62,299 nucleotides of DNA from Planctomycetota bacterium. Its GTDB lineage: Bacteria > Planctomycetota > SZUA-567 > H5-PLA8. The notes under the pieces were generated by a model that saw only the letters and a program-made list of their open reading frames with translations, was not told where the DNA came from and did not search any database. A program made the position numbers and the translations under genes. Position 1 is the stretch's first letter; the number at the start of each line of letters is the position of its first letter. Below are positions 7,034 through 15,648 of this stretch, piece by piece. The DNA is taken from assembly GCA_016200135.1 (NCBI GenBank), contig JACQFI010000031.1, positions 1 to 62,299 on the forward strand. The letters are read 5' to 3'.

Positions 7034-8767
7034 ATGGCTGACGCCCCGAATTCCAAAGCGGCTCCCGCCGCGGCCCAGCCTCCGGCCGCCACGGCCCTTT
7101 CACCCGCGGCGACCACGGCGTTGCCCAAGTGGGCCAAGGACCTGATCGAGCTCTACGAGAGCGGCGCGACCAGCCAGTTCATCCTTTACGGAAACGTCCA
7201 CGACCGCATGGTTCTGCCGCTCGGCGGCAAGGCCGCGCTGGGCAGCCTCACCGATTTTCTGCTGCGCGTCATGCTCCCGAATTTCAACGTGGTGCTCAGT
7301 TACGATCTAGGCAACGGCATTCGCGTGGAAAAAGGCGGCGAGGAGTTCGCGCAGTGGCCGCACTTCAAGGAAGATCCCGACCTCCCCAAGGCGCCGCGGC
7401 AGGCCGTGGACACGCTCACGCATTACTTCCGCTACGTCTCGAACCTCGGGCGCCTTAAAAACCAGCGCTCGCAGGTCGCGTGCATTATCAAGTCCGCACA
7501 ATTGGTCGCCCCTATGCTCCAGGGCGGCTTAAGCTTCGACCTCAGCGCCATGGCCCTTTTGATGCGCGACTGGGCCAGCGACGCGCTGCTCTCGGAGCAT
7601 TCCCTCGCCACGTTCCTGATCACCGAGAACCTCAACGACCTGCACACGCTGATCGCCAACAACCCGCGCGCGTCCACGATCAAGATCCCGCTCCCGCCGC
7701 CCGACGAATTGCAGCGCGCCTTCGCGATCGTGCAGCCCCAGTTCCCCGTCGCGCTCAAGGAGTTCGGCGCTTCGCTCGACACCTTCGCCGCGCAGCTCGC
7801 GGGCGCCACGGTCAGTTCCATCGAGTCGCTGCTCAAGACCAAGGAATACGGAAAAGTCTCGCTCTCCTCGAACGATCTGGTGGAACTCAAGAAGGAACTG
7901 GTCGAGAAAGATTGCAGCGGGCTGATCGACTTCATCGAGCCCACTAAGTCGCTCGAAGACCTGTACGGCCAGGAGAAGATCAAGGCCTGGCTTCGGCAGG
8001 ATATCGCGCTCTGGCAGAAGAACGACTTGCAGGCGCTTCCGATGGGCTATCTGCTCTGCGGGCCCGTCGGCACGGGCAAGACCTTCATGGTCGAATGTCT
8101 CGCCGGCGAGGCCGGCGTGCCGGTGGTGAAGCTCAAGAACTTCCGCGACAAATGGGTGGGCAGCAGCGAGGGCAACCTCGAGAAGATCTTCCGCCTGCTC
8201 CAGGCGCTGGGGCGCTGCCTGGTCTTCATCGACGAGGCCGACCAGGCGCTCGGCCGCCGCGACGCCAGCAGCGGCGACAGCGGCGTCGGCGGGCGCATCT
8301 ATTCGATGATGGCCGAAGAGATGAGCAACACGAAGAACCGCGGCAAGATCGTCTGGGTGCTGGCCTCCAGCCGCCCGGACCTGATCGAGGTCGATTTGAA
8401 GCGCCCCGGCCGCGTGGACGTAAAGATCCCGCTCTTCCCCACAACCACGCCCGAGGAAGGCTTCCGGCTGATCCGGGCGCTATGCAAAAAGCGCGGCGTG
8501 GCCATCGACGAGAACGCCTATGCGGGCATCCAGAAGCAGATTCCCAACCTGCTGACGCCCGGCGCCGCGGAAGCGCTCTCCGTGAAGATTTACCGGCAGG
8601 TCCGGACGACGTCGCAAGCGCCGCAGGAGGCCTTGCGCGCCTGCCTGCAGGACTACCAGAACCCGGTCCCGCGCGAGATTCTCGATTTTCAGATTCGGCT
8701 TGCCGTGCAGGAAGCGAGCGACCTGGAGTTCGTTCCCGCGGTCCTGCGCCAGGCCACTCCACTGTAA
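7034..8767 (+). CDS. AAA+ ATPase partner of PspA
   Basis: The 577-residue product has a Pro/Ala-rich start, a roughly 250-residue N-terminal domain of unknown type and a classical AAA module from about residue 300. Walker A is GPVGTGKT at 343-350. Walker B ends in FIDEAD with D400-E401. A sensor-like ASSRPDLIEVDL segment and the arginine-finger motif RPGRVD at 457-462 follow. The pore-type sequence DKWVGSSEGNLEKIF resembles CDC48/FtsH/Vps4-clade enzymes rather than the sigma-54 activator PspF. The protein has no protease domain and no membrane helix. Its position 18 bp after pspA suggests it remodels or extracts PspA or a membrane client. A lid-like helical region completes the C-terminus. 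The N-terminal domain may provide substrate specificity. Confidence 0.85.
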   Translation: MADAPNSKAAPAAAQPPAATALSPAATTALPKWAKDLIELYESGATSQFILYGNVHDRMVLPLGGKAALGSLTDFLLRVMLPNFNVVLSYDLGNGIRVEKGGEEFAQWPHFKEDPDLPKAPRQAVDTLTHYFRYVSNLGRLKNQRSQVACIIKSAQLVAPMLQGGLSFDLSAMALLMRDWASDALLSEHSLATFLITENLNDLHTLIANNPRASTIKIPLPPPDELQRAFAIVQPQFPVALKEFGASLDTFAAQLAGATVSSIESLLKTKEYGKVSLSSNDLVELKKELVEKDCSGLIDFIEPTKSLEDLYGQEKIKAWLRQDIALWQKNDLQALPMGYLLCGPVGTGKTFMVECLAGEAGVPVVKLKNFRDKWVGSSEGNLEKIFRLLQALGRCLVFIDEADQALGRRDASSGDSGVGGRIYSMMAEEMSNTKNRGKIVWVLASSRPDLIEVDLKRPGRVDVKIPLFPTTTPEEGFRLIRALCKKRGVAIDENAYAGIQKQIPNLLTPGAAEALSVKIYRQVRTTSQAPQEALRACLQDYQNPVPREILDFQIRLAVQEASDLEFVPAVLRQATPL

Positions 8768-8770
8768 GAA

Positions 8771-9631
8771 CTATTTCTTGTTGCGCAGCTTTGCGTTCTC
8801 GGCCCGCAGGTTCTTGATCTCGTCGTCGTCCTTCTTCTTATCCGCCTGAACCTTGTCGTACTCGTTCTTGAGCTTCGTGTATCCAGCCTCGCCGCTCTTG
8901 ACTTGGTTGTTCAAGGTCTGGATCTCCGCGTCTTTCTGCCGCAACTGCGTGTCCTGAGCCTTTCCCAGGTCCTGGGCCTTCTTCAACTGAGCTTCCTGGT
9001 CGGAGAGGACCTGCTTGTTGCGGGCCAGGTCCGATTCGAGCCGCTTCGCCTCTTTCGTATCGGGTGTGGCTTTGGCGGGAGCGTCGAGCGGACCGTCGGA
9101 GGCGGCTTTGCGCTGCACAGACTGAACCTCGAGCGCCTTCAACTGCGCCGCCCTTGCATCCAGTTCTTTCGCCAAAGCCGCCTCGGCCGTCCGCGCCTTC
9201 TCCTGGGTGGCCGTGAGATCCGTCAGGAGTTTGTCCGCGCGGGCCTTCTGCTCGTCGGCTTGTAACTGGATCTGCTTCACGGCGGTCTTCTGGTTTTCGA
9301 GCGCTTTGTCGGCGTCGGACGACCGGTTTTGCGTGCGCTGCAGATCGTCCTTCAGGTCCTTGAGATCCTTTGCCTGCGCATCGAACTGGGCACGCAGGTC
9401 TTCCACCGTTTTCTGAGAGGTAATCTTCCCGGAACGCTCCACGAGGGCAAACGCGATGCCTCCAACGGCCATCAGGCCCAGGGCGAGAGACAGCGCCACC
9501 TTCCAGTTAAAAGGCAGTCCGCAGCTTTGGTAAAAGACCGGCTGGGGCGCCGCGCCATCGGGTGGCGGCTCCTCAATTTTTGTCTCGGCTTCATCCACCG
9601 CGGGTGGTTCCTGCACGGACGTATCGCTCAT
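8771..9631 (-). CDS. Membrane-anchored coiled-coil protein
   Basis: The 286-residue product has an acidic Pro-rich cytoplasmic N-terminus of about 43 residues and one membrane helix at about residues 44-64 (VALSLALGLMAVGGIAFAL). About 220 residues of almost uninterrupted coiled coil follow, rich in Lys, Asp, Gln and Ala and ending in NAKLRNKK. A Shine-Dalgarno AGGAGG lies 7 bp before the ATG. The gene ends only 3 bp from the end of the AAA+ ATPase gene, in convergent orientation. Low complexity makes homology calls unreliable. It could be a cell-envelope spacer or a scaffold for the neighbouring PspA/AAA+ pair, but there is no direct evidence for this. Confidence 0.75.
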   Translation of the reverse strand: MSDTSVQEPPAVDEAETKIEEPPPDGAAPQPVFYQSCGLPFNWKVALSLALGLMAVGGIAFALVERSGKITSQKTVEDLRAQFDAQAKDLKDLKDDLQRTQNRSSDADKALENQKTAVKQIQLQADEQKARADKLLTDLTATQEKARTAEAALAKELDARAAQLKALEVQSVQRKAASDGPLDAPAKATPDTKEAKRLESDLARNKQVLSDQEAQLKKAQDLGKAQDTQLRQKDAEIQTLNNQVKSGEAGYTKLKNEYDKVQADKKKDDDEIKNLRAENAKLRNKK

Positions 9632-9750
9632 AGCCGCCTCCTGGAACTCGGCGCGTTCCTATTATTGCATAGTTGTACCATACGGGTCTGTGTTGGAGAA
9701 ATTGCTGCTGTAATTGCAGATGGCGCTGGAAAATATCGGGTTTACACGCT

Positions 9751-10479
9751 TTACGGCGTTGAAATCTCGTCGAAAGTTTCCAAGCGCGGATGACCGTGTT
9801 CCGCGCCGACCGGCGCATTGCCCGGGCGAATCGAGAGCACCGTCGCGAACCCCGCCTCCTTCGCGGCATCGAGTTCGGCCACGATATCGCTCACAAACAA
9901 GATCTCGGAAGCTTGAAGCCTGAACTCCGCGGCGATCTTGCGGTAGCTGTTGGGGTCTTTCTTCGGCCCGGTCGTGGTGTCGAAGTGCCCGTTCAAGAAG
10001 GGAACCAGGTCGCCGAACTCGCTGTGCGCGAAGAAGAGCTTCTGCGCCGCGCTGCTCCCGCTCGAATAAATGCGGACATCGAGACCCGCCTTCCTCCAGC
10101 GCCGAAGCGCAGGCGGCACGTCCGGAAAGACATGCGCCCGCAATTCGCCGGACTCGAAGCCTTTCTTCCAGATCAATCCCTGTAGCTCTTTCAAGCCGGT
10201 GCTTTTTACGTCCTTATCCATGAGGCGGTTCACTTCGGCGGCCACTTTCGCGCGCTGGCCGTCAGGTGTGGCGTCTCCTGCCCACTCAGAAAAGGACTTT
10301 GCGCCGCTCTCGCGCGCAAGTTGCTCGCACACGCCTTCAACTGAAGTCTCGTTCCTGTGCGCTTGGAGATAGGCCTCAAGATGCCGGCGCACATAGGGGA
10401 AGAGCACGTCGAAGACGTAGGCCACCGAAGAGGTGGTGCCCTCGATATCGAGCAGGATGGCCTTTCCGGAGAATGGCAT
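9751..10479 (-). CDS. mtnC: Enolase-phosphatase E1 (2,3-diketo-5-methylthiopentyl-1-P)
   Basis: The 242-residue HAD-superfamily protein has the family-specific motif I ILLDIEGTTSS, where the catalytic Asp is followed by Glu-Gly-Thr-Thr. Motif II is RIYSSGSSAAQKLFF, the motif III lysine lies in GPKKDPNSY, and motif IV is ILFVSDIVAELDAA. MtnC enolises and dephosphorylates the methionine-salvage intermediate to give acireductone, the substrate of the MtnD encoded just upstream. Its length matches the bacterial family. The ATG at 10479 was chosen. A GTG two codons earlier (10485) would nearly abut the mtnD stop. The gene order mtnB-mtnD-mtnC on one strand suggests an operon. Confidence 0.93.
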   Translation of the reverse strand: MPFSGKAILLDIEGTTSSVAYVFDVLFPYVRRHLEAYLQAHRNETSVEGVCEQLARESGAKSFSEWAGDATPDGQRAKVAAEVNRLMDKDVKSTGLKELQGLIWKKGFESGELRAHVFPDVPPALRRWRKAGLDVRIYSSGSSAAQKLFFAHSEFGDLVPFLNGHFDTTTGPKKDPNSYRKIAAEFRLQASEILFVSDIVAELDAAKEAGFATVLSIRPGNAPVGAEHGHPRLETFDEISTP

Positions 10480-10488
10480 AGACACAGG

Positions 10489-11082
10489 CTATACCTGGAA
10501 GGGCGCGAGCTTGCTGCCGCCCAGCGGGACGTACTCGGGGCCGAAGCAGAGCGGTTCATACTTCGCGTGCACACCCGCGCCGACGTACTCCGGCGCCCAG
10601 CCGGCCTTGTCGATAAAGAGCCGGATAGCACGGATTTCGCGGTCGGCGCAGAGGTCGAACCAGTGCTGCGTTCCGGCGGGAACGTTGATCAGGTCGCCCG
10701 CCTCGACCTGGATCGCGAAGACCTTCTCAGCGGGCGTCCCGGCCTTGCCATGAATGTGGAAGATGCCCCGGCCGTGAACGATGAAGCGCACCTCATCATC
10801 GCGGTGTGTGTGCTCCTTGTTGAACTTGTCGAGCATGACCTGCAGGCCGGGCGTCTACGGCTTAACGTTGATCACGTCCGCCGTGACGTAGCCGCCGCGC
10901 GCCTTGAGCCGGTCGATCTCGGGCTGGTACGCGGAGAGAATCGCATCGTCGGTGGCGTCCGAGCCCACCCGGCCCGCCACATCCCAGCGCTCGTACCAGA
11001 TTCCGTACGGCTCCAGGAACGCGCGCAGCGCGGCGGCGTCTTCGATGTGGCGCTGCTCGTCCTGGATCCAGATGCGGGCCAT
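10489..11082 (-). pseudogene. mtnD: Acireductone dioxygenase interrupted by in-frame UAG
   Basis: Read straight through, this frame encodes a 197-codon acireductone dioxygenase (ARD), the normal family size. Codon 76 is TAG (10855-10857), between DVINVKP and [11 protein letters not shown]. The first part holds the N-terminal ARD region. All visible metal ligands lie after the stop: the cupin motif [10 protein letters not shown] and the later GTQHWFDL. In related ARDs the interrupted position is usually Asp or Glu, so one G-to-T change from GAG would explain it. The ATG at 11082 has a good GGAGG site, and the gene itself ends in TAG, which argues against global UAG reassignment. Possible explanations are a recent nonsense mutation, readthrough, a functional two-piece protein (internal ATG at 10836) or a sequencing error. 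Confidence 0.8.
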
Positions 11083-11149
11083 GGCGCTGCCTCCTCCAAT
11101 CCATTCTTACAGACCGAGACGAAAGAGGGAACTTCAAAATTGGATGGGG

Positions 11150-11773
11150 TTAAAGCTGCCGCCCGACGACCTCGAAGAGGAACTCCAGCGCCTCTACGTG
11201 GCGGCGGGCCTCGGCGAGGTCGCGGCCCCAGGTGTAGAGCCCGTGCCCGCGGATGAGGTACCCGTGCCGCAGGGGCTGCGACGGCTCGGTAAGGCGCGCG
11301 GCGACGGTCTCCGCGAGCGCGGGGATATCCTGCGTGTTCGCGAAGATCTCCAGCCGGATCTTCTCTTCGTGCGAAGCGACGCCCGCAAGGCCCTTCTGCA
11401 TCTCGTAACCCGCCAGCGTCATCGCGCCGGACTTTGCGAAGCGCTCGGAGAGCAGCGTGCTCCAGACCGAGTGCGTGTGCAGCACCGCGCCGATCTCTTC
11501 GCGCTGCGCGGCCACGACATGCAGCAGCGTCTCGGCGCTCGGCTTGGGATGCGCTTCGTCCACGGCGCGGCCGTTCTCGTCCACGACGACAAAGTCGCCG
11601 GGGGTGAGGCGGCCCTTGTCTCTTCCGCTGGCAGTGATCAAGAGACGCAAGGGATCGCGGTTCAGCCGCACGCTGTAGTTGCTGCTGGTCGCATACGACC
11701 ACCCGCGCGCATAGAACTGCGCGCCGGTCTCGATCAGCGCGGCTCGAAGCGCAGGTTCGGCCTGCTCAGTCAT
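11150..11773 (-). CDS. mtnB: Methylthioribulose-1-phosphate dehydratase
   Basis: The 207-residue class II aldolase-fold protein has the family start FYARGWSYATSSNYSVRL, which differs from fuculose aldolases. Zinc-binding histidines lie in VLHTHSVWST and RGHGLYTWG, and the proton-transfer Glu lies in YEMQKGL. MtnB removes water from methylthioribulose-1-phosphate in methionine salvage. The gene is the first of the mtnB-mtnD-mtnC set on this strand, about 65 bp upstream of mtnD. The earlier pathway genes (nucleosidase, kinase or mtnA) are not in this window. It follows argG on the same strand after 31 bp, so all four may share transcription. Confidence 0.93.
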   Translation of the reverse strand: MTEQAEPALRAALIETGAQFYARGWSYATSSNYSVRLNRDPLRLLITASGRDKGRLTPGDFVVVDENGRAVDEAHPKPSAETLLHVVAAQREEIGAVLHTHSVWSTLLSERFAKSGAMTLAGYEMQKGLAGVASHEEKIRLEIFANTQDIPALAETVAARLTEPSQPLRHGYLIRGHGLYTWGRDLAEARRHVEALEFLFEVVGRQL

Positions 11774-11804
11774 AGGTGCGGCCTCGCTCTACGCTCTACG
11801 AAGA

Positions 11805-13058
11805 TCAGTCGCCCTGCTTCCCCATCTTGCGGCGCAGGTTCGCCTGGATGCGCGTCGGCAGGCCCTGGATGCGCAGGAAGCCGGTCGCGTCGTCCTGGTT
11901 GTAGCTCCCGCCCGCCTCCATCGTCGCGATCGACTCGTCGTAGAGCGAGTACGGCGACTTGCGTCCGGTGGTCCGGAGCGAGCCCTTGTAGAGTTCCAGG
12001 CGCGAGACGCCGGTGACGGTCTCCTGCGTCCTCTCGATCAGCGCGTCGAGCGCCTCCTTGGCCGGCGAAAACCAGAAGCCGTCGTAGACGAGCTGGGCGT
12101 ACGTGGGGATCAGCGCGTCGCGGATCTGGATCACCTTCCGGTCGAGCGTCAGACCCTCGAGGTCGCGGTGGGCCTCGAAGAGCACCGTCGCGCCGGGGGC
12201 CTCGTACACACCGCGGCTCTTCATTCCCACGAAGCGGTTCTCGACCATGTCCACGATGCCGACGCCGTTGCGCCCGGCGATCTCGTTGAGCTTGTGCAGC
12301 AGGTCCACGGGCTTGTAGCGTTTGCCGTTAAAACCCACCGGAAACCCGCGCTCGAACTCGACCTCGACCGTCTCCGCCTTGTCCGGCGCTTTTGATGGCG
12401 GCGTGATGAGCTGGAACATCTCGTCGCGCGGCTTGTACCAGGGATCCTCGAGCTCGCCCGCTTCGTGGCTGCGGTGCTGGATGTTGGGGTCCGTGGACCA
12501 GGGCTTCTTGGCCGTGGCCTGGATCGGGATGTTGTGCTTGGCGGCGTACGCGATGGCTTCCTTGCGGCCCGGGATCAACTCCCGGAATTCCTGCATGCGC
12601 CAGGGCGCCAGGATGCGCGCGCCGGGGATCAGCGCGTACGCGGCGAGCTCGAAGCGGCACTGGTCATTGCCCTTGCCCGTCGCGCCGTGCGCGATCAGGT
12701 TCGTGCCTTCTGCCTTGGCCACGTCGCAAAGCGCCTTGATCATGAACGGCCGCGCGATGCTGGTGCCGAGCAGGTAGCGGCCCTCGTACTTCGCTTCCGC
12801 GCGGATGCACTGGAAGACGCCCTTTACCACAAAGTCCTCGGTAATGTCTTTGATGATGAACTTCTTCGCGCCCGAGCCCAGCGCCTTCTTCTCGAAGTCG
12901 ATGTCCTCCTGCTGGCCCACGTCGATCGTCACGCAGATGACGTCGTAACCTTTCGCGTCCAGCCAGTGGACGATCACGCTTGTGTCGAGCCCGCCGGAGT
13001 AGAGCAGGATGCACTTCTCGCGGGCGCCGGAGCCCTTGGAACTTGCCTTCTTGGCCAT
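11805..13058 (-). CDS. argG: Argininosuccinate synthase
   Basis: The 417-residue enzyme has the ATP-pyrophosphatase loop LLYSGGLDTSV near residue 20 and the family blocks GTSIARPF, AHGATGKGNDQ, RFELA and GRNGVGIVDMVENR. It joins citrulline and aspartate with ATP to form argininosuccinate in arginine biosynthesis. The ATG at 13058 gives the usual length plus a short Lys/Ser-rich extension (MAKKASSKGSG), with AAGGAC just upstream. The open frame continues 25 codons further 5', but that part is not conserved. No other arg gene is in the window. The gene is the likely first member of a minus-strand operon with the mtn genes. Confidence 0.97.
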   Translation of the reverse strand: MAKKASSKGSGAREKCILLYSGGLDTSVIVHWLDAKGYDVICVTIDVGQQEDIDFEKKALGSGAKKFIIKDITEDFVVKGVFQCIRAEAKYEGRYLLGTSIARPFMIKALCDVAKAEGTNLIAHGATGKGNDQCRFELAAYALIPGARILAPWRMQEFRELIPGRKEAIAYAAKHNIPIQATAKKPWSTDPNIQHRSHEAGELEDPWYKPRDEMFQLITPPSKAPDKAETVEVEFERGFPVGFNGKRYKPVDLLHKLNEIAGRNGVGIVDMVENRFVGMKSRGVYEAPGATVLFEAHRDLEGLTLDRKVIQIRDALIPTYAQLVYDGFWFSPAKEALDALIERTQETVTGVSRLELYKGSLRTTGRKSPYSLYDESIATMEAGGSYNQDDATGFLRIQGLPTRIQANLRRKMGKQGD

Positions 13059-13285
13059 GGCGGGAGGTCCTTTCGATGCCGGTATGCTGAAATTTGGAGC
13101 ACGAGAGGTTACCGGAGCCGCACGGCGGCGCAAGCAACCGCGTATACCCAGGTTGGGGCACGGGCATTGAATTCTGCATATTGTGCAAAAAAGACTGAAG
13201 GGAATGCGGTCGAAGACCGTTTATATCAGTGGAGCCTACGAAGTAGTGACCCAGAGCAGGCGTAGCGTGTTAAAAGGGAATGCCC

Positions 13286-13471
13286 ATGAAGAATATAAAC
13301 GAGACCCTCGATATGCTGCAGACGGTGCAGGAAGTCGTCTCCGTACGCCTGAAGCGCCTGCGTGAAGAAGGCGGAGACGAGGAACAGATCGAGCGCGAAG
13401 AACGCCGTCAGCGGCTGCTTCAGGAGACGATCAAGGCCGTCGAAGAAGCGACCTTGGCGAGCGCGAACTAA
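13286..13471 (+). CDS. Mini coiled-coil protein, copy 1
   Basis: The 61-residue highly charged helical protein contains NETL, a VVSVRLKRLREE helix and the segment QIEREERRQRLLQ. The second ATG (13286) was selected because AAAAGGGA lies at a proper distance before it. The ATG at 13280 is too close to that site. A related protein is encoded about 300 bp downstream (13775-13978). The two share the pattern M..(I/V)NETL, RL..LR.E and IEREE.R, so they are paralogues. No membrane segment, metal motif or known family is apparent. The role could be oligomer formation or a small regulator. Function is unknown. Confidence 0.7.
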   Translation: MKNINETLDMLQTVQEVVSVRLKRLREEGGDEEQIEREERRQRLLQETIKAVEEATLASAN

Positions 13472-13774
13472 CTCGAAAAGCCTCCGTAAACCTGACCAGC
13501 GGTCCCGATTTCAACTTCCCAGCCTGTTTCCAATCATGCACAGCTTTGTGTCCCCCAAAGGGTTACTGCTTCTAATTGGTTGCAAGAACAAGTGTTGGGT
13601 ATGCCTGCCAAATTAGTCTCAGGCGCGAGAAATACGCGTAACATATTATTTAACAATTAGTTACACCATCGACCTGCGGTCTCTTCTTGATCCTTTATGT
13701 TCCCTCAGCTACCAGCGACTTAGGCCATCGAATTGCATAGGAGAAGTGTGGGGAACCAGGGAGGAGGGGCGGAG
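13472..13774. other. Spacer between paralogous mini coiled-coil genes
   Basis: About 300 bp lie between the two small genes. Around 13600-13700 the sequence is AT-rich (including ACATATTATTTAACAATTAG), a plausible promoter for the second gene. I see no hairpin with a U-tract and no additional frame that looks coding. Confidence 0.45.
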
Positions 13775-13978
13775 ATGTTCGCCGGGAGTAGAGCGATTAT
13801 GCAATCGGTGAACGAGACGCTCGTCGTCATCGTCGAACTGATCGAGCTCGTGCAAGCACGGCTCGAAGAATTGCGGCGCGAGAACGCCGAGCCGCGCATG
13901 ATCGAGCGCGAGGAAGGCCGCCTCAAGCAGCTCGAAGCCTCTTTGCAGGCGTTGCAGGAACAGTTGGCCAATTCGTGA
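13775..13978 (+). CDS. Mini coiled-coil protein, copy 2
   Basis: The 67-residue product begins MFAGSRAIMQSVNETL and continues as a single charged helix or helical hairpin, ending LQALQEQLANS. It is a paralogue of the protein at 13286-13471, with shared NETL, the RLEELRREN/RLKRLREEG block and MIEREEGRLKQL/QIEREERRQRLL. The ATG at 13775 is preceded by a strong GGGAGGAGGGG purine run. An internal ATG at 13799 would align exactly with the start of copy 1 but has a poorer site. The central region (VVIVELIELVQ) is more hydrophobic than in copy 1. The protein has no known family. Confidence 0.7.
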   Translation: MFAGSRAIMQSVNETLVVIVELIELVQARLEELRRENAEPRMIEREEGRLKQLEASLQALQEQLANS

Positions 13979-14016
13979 GCCGCGGTCCACAAATCCAAGC
14001 AGACGAATAGAGCTTT

Positions 14017-15039
14017 CTAGAGACGCACGGCCTTGCCGGTCGCGGAGGACTTGTCCGCGGCGAGGCAGACGCGGTGGCTGAAGATCGCGTCGTCGAAGGT
14101 GAAGCGCGGCGCGCGGTCCTTGCGGATGGCCGCGACGAAGTCCTCAAAGAGCTCGCGGTACGGATGGTGCGCAACGTCGCCGCTGTCGGCAAGCTGGACG
14201 TTCAGCCTGCTCCAGCCTTTCTTGTCCAAGCCCCTGACCACGTCGGTGTGGAACTTGTCGTTCCAGACGCTCCCGCGCGAACCCACCAAGTGCACGTTAA
14301 AGAGATACGGCTGGATGCAGTCGATCACGCTGGCGGTCTTGCCGATCGACCCGTTCTTGAACTTCATGATGGTCGTCGAGGTCGTCGGGTATTCGTACGG
14401 CTTGAAGTCCGGCGACTTGCTCTTCACGGAGTAGCTCGCCACTTCCACCGGGCGCGAGTCCATCAGCCAGATCAGGCCGTCGAGCGCGTGGCAGCCGGCG
14501 GTGAGCAGCGACGAGCCGCCCATCGCCTTCTTCACGTTCCACGCATACTGCCCGTACCACGGTCCGATGCCGTGGTAGTAGTCGGCCTCGCCGTAGTGAA
14601 CCTGCCCCAGCACGCCGCGGTCGATCATGTCGCGGTAGGCCTTGAACAAGCCGATCACCTTCACTTCAAAGCAGACGCAGGCCTTTACGCCGGCCTTGGT
14701 CACGGCGCGTTCGACGCGGTCCACGCCCTTCGCGTCGATGGCCACGGGTTTCTCGATGACAAGGTGCTTGCCGGCCTTCGCGGCGATCTCGACCTGCTCC
14801 GGATGGAAGGGGTGCGGCGTGCAGATGGAGATGATGTCGAGGTCCTTCTGCGCGCACATCTGCGCGTAGTCGCGATAGACGCGGATCGGCGCGCCGTGCT
14901 TCTTCGTCAATTCGGCGGCGCTCAGGTTGCGGCGCGAGCATACCGCGGCAACCTTCACGCCGGGGATCTCATTGAAGGACAGGATATGCGCGCCCGCCAC
15001 CCAGCCGTACCCAACGACCCCGACGCGAAGCTCGCGCAT
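14017..15039 (-). CDS. Gfo/Idh/MocA-family NAD(P)-dependent oxidoreductase
   Basis: The 340-residue product has an N-terminal Rossmann fold with GVVGYGWVAGAHI, a mid-domain ICTPHPFHPEQ segment and the catalytic-type EKPVAID motif near residue 97. The C-terminal alpha/beta domain has GGSSLLTAGCHALDG, which holds the usual catalytic His. Such enzymes oxidise or reduce sugars, inositols or related alcohols. In planctomycetes they are present in large numbers with glycan degradation genes. The true substrate cannot be read from sequence. The gene is monocistronic on the minus strand and ends just after the convergent mini coiled-coil gene. Confidence 0.9.
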   Translation of the reverse strand: MRELRVGVVGYGWVAGAHILSFNEIPGVKVAAVCSRRNLSAAELTKKHGAPIRVYRDYAQMCAQKDLDIISICTPHPFHPEQVEIAAKAGKHLVIEKPVAIDAKGVDRVERAVTKAGVKACVCFEVKVIGLFKAYRDMIDRGVLGQVHYGEADYYHGIGPWYGQYAWNVKKAMGGSSLLTAGCHALDGLIWLMDSRPVEVASYSVKSKSPDFKPYEYPTTSTTIMKFKNGSIGKTASVIDCIQPYLFNVHLVGSRGSVWNDKFHTDVVRGLDKKGWSRLNVQLADSGDVAHHPYRELFEDFVAAIRKDRAPRFTFDDAIFSHRVCLAADKSSATGKAVRL

Positions 15040-15189
15040 GATTAACGCCCTCCGAAATGACGCATTGGCGTCCGGTAGTTACAAGACCGTTACCCATGCT
15101 CGCGCCTTTTACTGGTATGAAACGAAAGCCTAAAGCAGTCCGATGGCATTGCCAGTCAACGTTGCTCTAGAAACCCAAGGAGATGCGGA

Positions 15190-15648
15190 ATGCGCACATT
15201 CATTGCGATGGCAGTCTTCGCTGCGATTCCATTTGGACTGGCATGCAGCCATAACGTACAAGCCGAGGAGGCCTCGAATTCCAAATTTCCTGCACACGCA
15301 AAGGAGTCGAAAGAAGAGGCCGAACAACTCGCGACTTCGAAAAAAGGCTTCGAGCTGTACAGTTGGAAAGTGAAGGACTCGTGGTGTTTTGCGCTTCTAG
15401 CAGGCACCAATCAACACAAGACCAACGAAGAGATCACCGCACCGCAGGCCAAGCTTGATGGAATGGACGCGCTCAAGAGGGCGCTCAAGAAAATAGCGAA
15501 GGGACAAACGATCATTTGGAGCGTCGGCAAGATTGTTGGCGGACAAAAGGACGCCGATCCTGAGGCCTACCCCTCCGATGAGTTGCAGAAGGAGCTCGAG
15601 AAGGCGTGTGAAGACTTAGGACTCAAGCTGGTGCTGGATCATTGCTGA
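15190..15648 (+). CDS. Secreted or lipidated protein of unknown function
   Basis: The 152-residue product has a signal sequence (MRTFIAMAVFAAIPFGLAC) that may be a lipoprotein signal with Cys at residue 19. A Lys/Glu-rich mature protein follows, with the segment YSWKVKDSWCFALLAGTNQ and a C-terminal helix (ELQKELEKACEDLGLKLVL). AAGGAG sits 9 bp before the ATG. The tail resembles a pattern often seen in small secreted proteins where a short beta domain is followed by a helix. The gene is about 52 % GC, lower than its neighbours, which may indicate acquisition. No family is recognised. Confidence 0.7.
   Translation: MRTFIAMAVFAAIPFGLACSHNVQAEEASNSKFPAHAKESKEEAEQLATSKKGFELYSWKVKDSWCFALLAGTNQHKTNEEITAPQAKLDGMDALKRALKKIAKGQTIIWSVGKIVGGQKDADPEAYPSDELQKELEKACEDLGLKLVLDHC

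Noticed and set aside
13150..13200. TTGAATTCTGCATATT as an arginine (ARG) box upstream of argG
   Set aside because: It matches the consensus poorly and no second box is present.
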